Assembly (NCBI RefSeq): GCF_002954355.1
Contig: NZ_MQVV01000010.1
Coordinates: forward strand, 186,001 to 250,000
DNA: 64,000 bases
Direction of reading: 5' to 3'
From: Nonlabens tegetincola
GTDB taxonomy: Bacteria > Bacteroidota > Bacteroidia > Flavobacteriales > Flavobacteriaceae
Numbering within the stretch: the first letter of the stretch is position 1; every line of letters begins with the position of its first letter. Below, piece by piece: positions 62,891 to 64,000 of this stretch. Made by a program: the position numbers and the translations under genes. A model generated the notes under the pieces. That model was given only the letters and a program-made list of their open reading frames with translations, was not told where the DNA came from and did no database searches.

Positions 62891-63261
62891 ATGGCAAAGA
62901 CAGGAAATACGATTATAGCACTTGCAGCAGGAGCTGCTCTAGGAGCAATCGCAGGAATTTTATACGCACCAGAAAGCGGTAAAAAAACACGTAAAAAATT
63001 AAAAAAGAAGCTATTAAAGCAAAAGATACTTTTACAGAAAGTGCTCAAAGAACCTATGAACAAGTAGCAGCAAAAACTTCAGAAGTTCGTGGAACAGTAG
63101 GTGAAAGGATAGAAGAAGCACTATCTACAGCTAGTTATAAAGCAGATGATGCTATTGTCGCACTAGAAGAAAAACTAGAACAACTGCGTACACAAAACGC
63201 CAAATTACAAAAACCTAAATCGGTAAGCGGAGCGGTAAAAAAAGCTAAAGCGACTGTATAA
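62891..63261 (+). CDS. YtxH domain protein with apparent -1 frameshift
   Basis: The zero frame from ATG 62891 encodes a Gly/Ala-rich YtxH N-terminus (IIALAAGAALGAIAGILYAPESGKK, with a membrane-like helix) and runs out at a TAG at 63065 after 58 residues. A -1 shift at 63001-63007 (TTA-AAA-AAG, the heptamer A AAA AAG in correct register) continues as EAIKAKDTFTESAQRTYEQ through a helical YtxH tail to TAA at 63259, giving 123 residues. This could be programmed -1 frameshifting of dnaX type, or an under-called A-run. YtxH proteins are small stress-linked envelope proteins. The holin-like gene follows by 10 bp. Confidence 0.75.
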
Positions 63262-63271
63262 AAACTAGATT

Positions 63272-63613
63272 TTGAGTTCTATTACAGACCAAATACAGGA
63301 ATTTCAAGAGGCCAGTAAAAGCTATATTGAAACTACAATTGAATTTCATCGTTTACGATTATTCAAAGGTCTTACGTTGTTTTTAAGTAGCAGTGTTCAC
63401 AAGCTTTTAAGTATTCTATTTATAACATTATCAGCGATCTTTTTAAGCACAGCAGTAGCCTTTTTACTAGGTGAAATATGGGAAAGTTACGCAATGGGCT
63501 TTTTTGCTGTAGGAATCTTCTACTTCATCATCTTTTTATTAGTTCTATTGTTAACTAAGAAGAAAATTGAAACTAATGTTATACAACGTACAAGTAAGAA
63601 ATTTTTTAATTAA
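63272..63613 (+). CDS. Phage_holin_3_6-like membrane protein
   Basis: 113-residue protein with a helical N-terminus (ITDQIQEFQEASKSYIETTIEFHRL) and two adjacent membrane segments (about 45-72 and 76-98), the layout of the so-called phage holin family (holin-X-like) found next to YtxH genes in Bacteroidota. It is not evidence for a prophage. The start is a TTG at 63272; no ATG is available upstream of the conserved part. Confidence 0.75.
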   Translation: MSSITDQIQEFQEASKSYIETTIEFHRLRLFKGLTLFLSSSVHKLLSILFITLSAIFLSTAVAFLLGEIWESYAMGFFAVGIFYFIIFLLVLLLTKKKIETNVIQRTSKKFFN

Positions 63614-63619
63614 ATATTC

Positions 63620-63826
63620 ATGAAGGTTTACAATAATTTTGACGAGATAAATAAGGAGCTTAACGTTCTATCGTTACAAAAACAAATTCATGAAGAAACG
63701 ATGAAGTTAAAAATAAATGAAGTTAAGGAAGAATTGAGTGCAGTTTCAATTGTTACTAATATGATATCGTCAATTGCAAAAAAAGCGGTAGTTTTAAAAA
63801 TTGTAAATAAATTTTTAAGTCGTTAA
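63620..63826 (+). CDS. DUF6327-like small protein
   Basis: 68-residue helical protein (MKVYNNFDEINKELNVLSLQKQIHEETMKLKINEV, ending AVVLKIVNKFLSR). It follows the holin-like gene by 6 bp, the usual place of DUF6327 genes. The C-terminal amphipathic stretch may touch the membrane. Function unknown. Confidence 0.7.
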   Translation: MKVYNNFDEINKELNVLSLQKQIHEETMKLKINEVKEELSAVSIVTNMISSIAKKAVVLKIVNKFLSR

Positions 63827-64000
63827 ATGAAAATAGGAAGTATCATTTACTTCATTCTTACACTAATAACACTTATAAGTTCCTCTTACTATTTTTATCT
63901 GATCTACGTGAGACATCATGAATCAGAAAATATATATCTAGTAAGTGGAATTTTTAATGTCATACTATTTTTCTTTTGTCTTTTTTTATGGATAAGAGAA
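63827..64000 (+). CDS. Membrane protein, truncated by window end
   Basis: ATG directly after the stop of the DUF6327-like gene. The visible 58 residues have two hydrophobic segments (IGSIIYFILTLITLISSSYY and LVSGIFNVILFFFCLFLW). The frame is open to the edge. Fourth gene of the YtxH operon; family unknown. Confidence 0.6.
   Translation, partial: MKIGSIIYFILTLITLISSSYYFYLIYVRHHESENIYLVSGIFNVILFFFCLFLWIRE

Noticed and set aside
62752-63063. 103-codon minus-strand ORF over the YtxH gene
   Set aside because: Antisense shadow; Phe-rich translation is expected from an A-rich coding strand.
63272-63613. Prophage because of a holin label
   Set aside because: No integrase, capsid, tail or lysis genes nearby; this holin-like family sits in YtxH operons of ordinary Bacteroidota chromosomes.
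1-64000. CRISPR array, insertion sequence or transposase
   Set aside because: No regularly spaced 25-40 bp repeats, no DDE/DEDD or tyrosine/serine recombinase genes, and no paired terminal repeats were seen.

Overview
The window looks like a chromosome segment of a low-GC member of the Flavobacteriaceae (Bacteroidota). The evidence is: two secreted proteins with type IX secretion (T9SS) C-terminal sorting domains; the T9SS/gliding lipoprotein PorW (SprE); a bactofilin next to an atpB-E-F-H-A-G operon that lacks atpD/atpC; an AtpB with a signal peptide and His-rich extension; DUF5687, DUF4254, DUF6660 and GIN-domain proteins; and start regions with Bacteroidota -7 boxes (TAnnTTTG) instead of Shine-Dalgarno sites. 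The genus cannot be fixed from the sequence alone; Nonlabens-like is a guess.

Layout. 1-5.9 kb: a tight operon for a candidate nitric-oxide-responsive phosphorelay: Rcp1-like receiver, H-NOX heme protein, PAS histidine kinase, FIST-domain (NosP-like) sensor, a second GAF histidine kinase interrupted by a frameshift, an Hpt protein and a LytTR response regulator. 6.0-8.5 kb: a large T9SS cargo protein. 8.6-20.5 kb: a polysaccharide locus (TPR/beta-barrel outer-membrane protein, STAS protein, Wzx/MATE-type flippase, GT4, membrane-anchored GH5-like hydrolase, Ig-like protein, 1032-residue GT-C-like membrane protein, DPM1-like GT2); its parts resemble the logic of Pel systems without being clear Pel homologues. 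20.5-25.4 kb: ECF sigma factor with an overlapping membrane protein, a secreted alpha/beta hydrolase, small unknown proteins and a second T9SS cargo. 25.5-34.2 kb: ATP synthase operon, DUF6168-like protein, bactofilin and PorW. 34.5-46.2 kb: TraB/GumN giant protein, ABC transporter with DUF5687 permease, DUF4254 and GT9 (envelope glycan), CoA-transferase subunit A without subunit B, PaaE-type reductase and an M1 peptidase lipoprotein. 46.3-53.5 kb: rnpA, S41 protease, OmpA protein, ArsR regulator, Sua5, and a DUF6660/TonB-receptor metal-uptake pair. 53.5-64 kb: small conserved proteins, rpiB, an AT-rich region with a cluster of DnaA-box-like sequences (candidate oriC), rnr, a small zinc-ribbon protein, a non-coding gap with two related repeat-plus-hairpin units, GIN protein, LysE exporter, tRNA-Cys, folB, glnS and a YtxH/holin/DUF6327 envelope-stress-like operon.

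Three themes cut across the window. A perfect 16-20 bp palindrome (core CGCTTTCGCGAAAGCG) recurs about every 5-6 kb, both between and inside genes, where it is read as AFAKA or LSRKR. Two genes (the GAF kinase and the YtxH gene) are broken by one missing A in an A-run; in the YtxH gene the site is an in-register A AAA AAG slippery heptamer. Several -7 boxes lie so close to ATG codons that they settle the start choice and suggest very short leaders.
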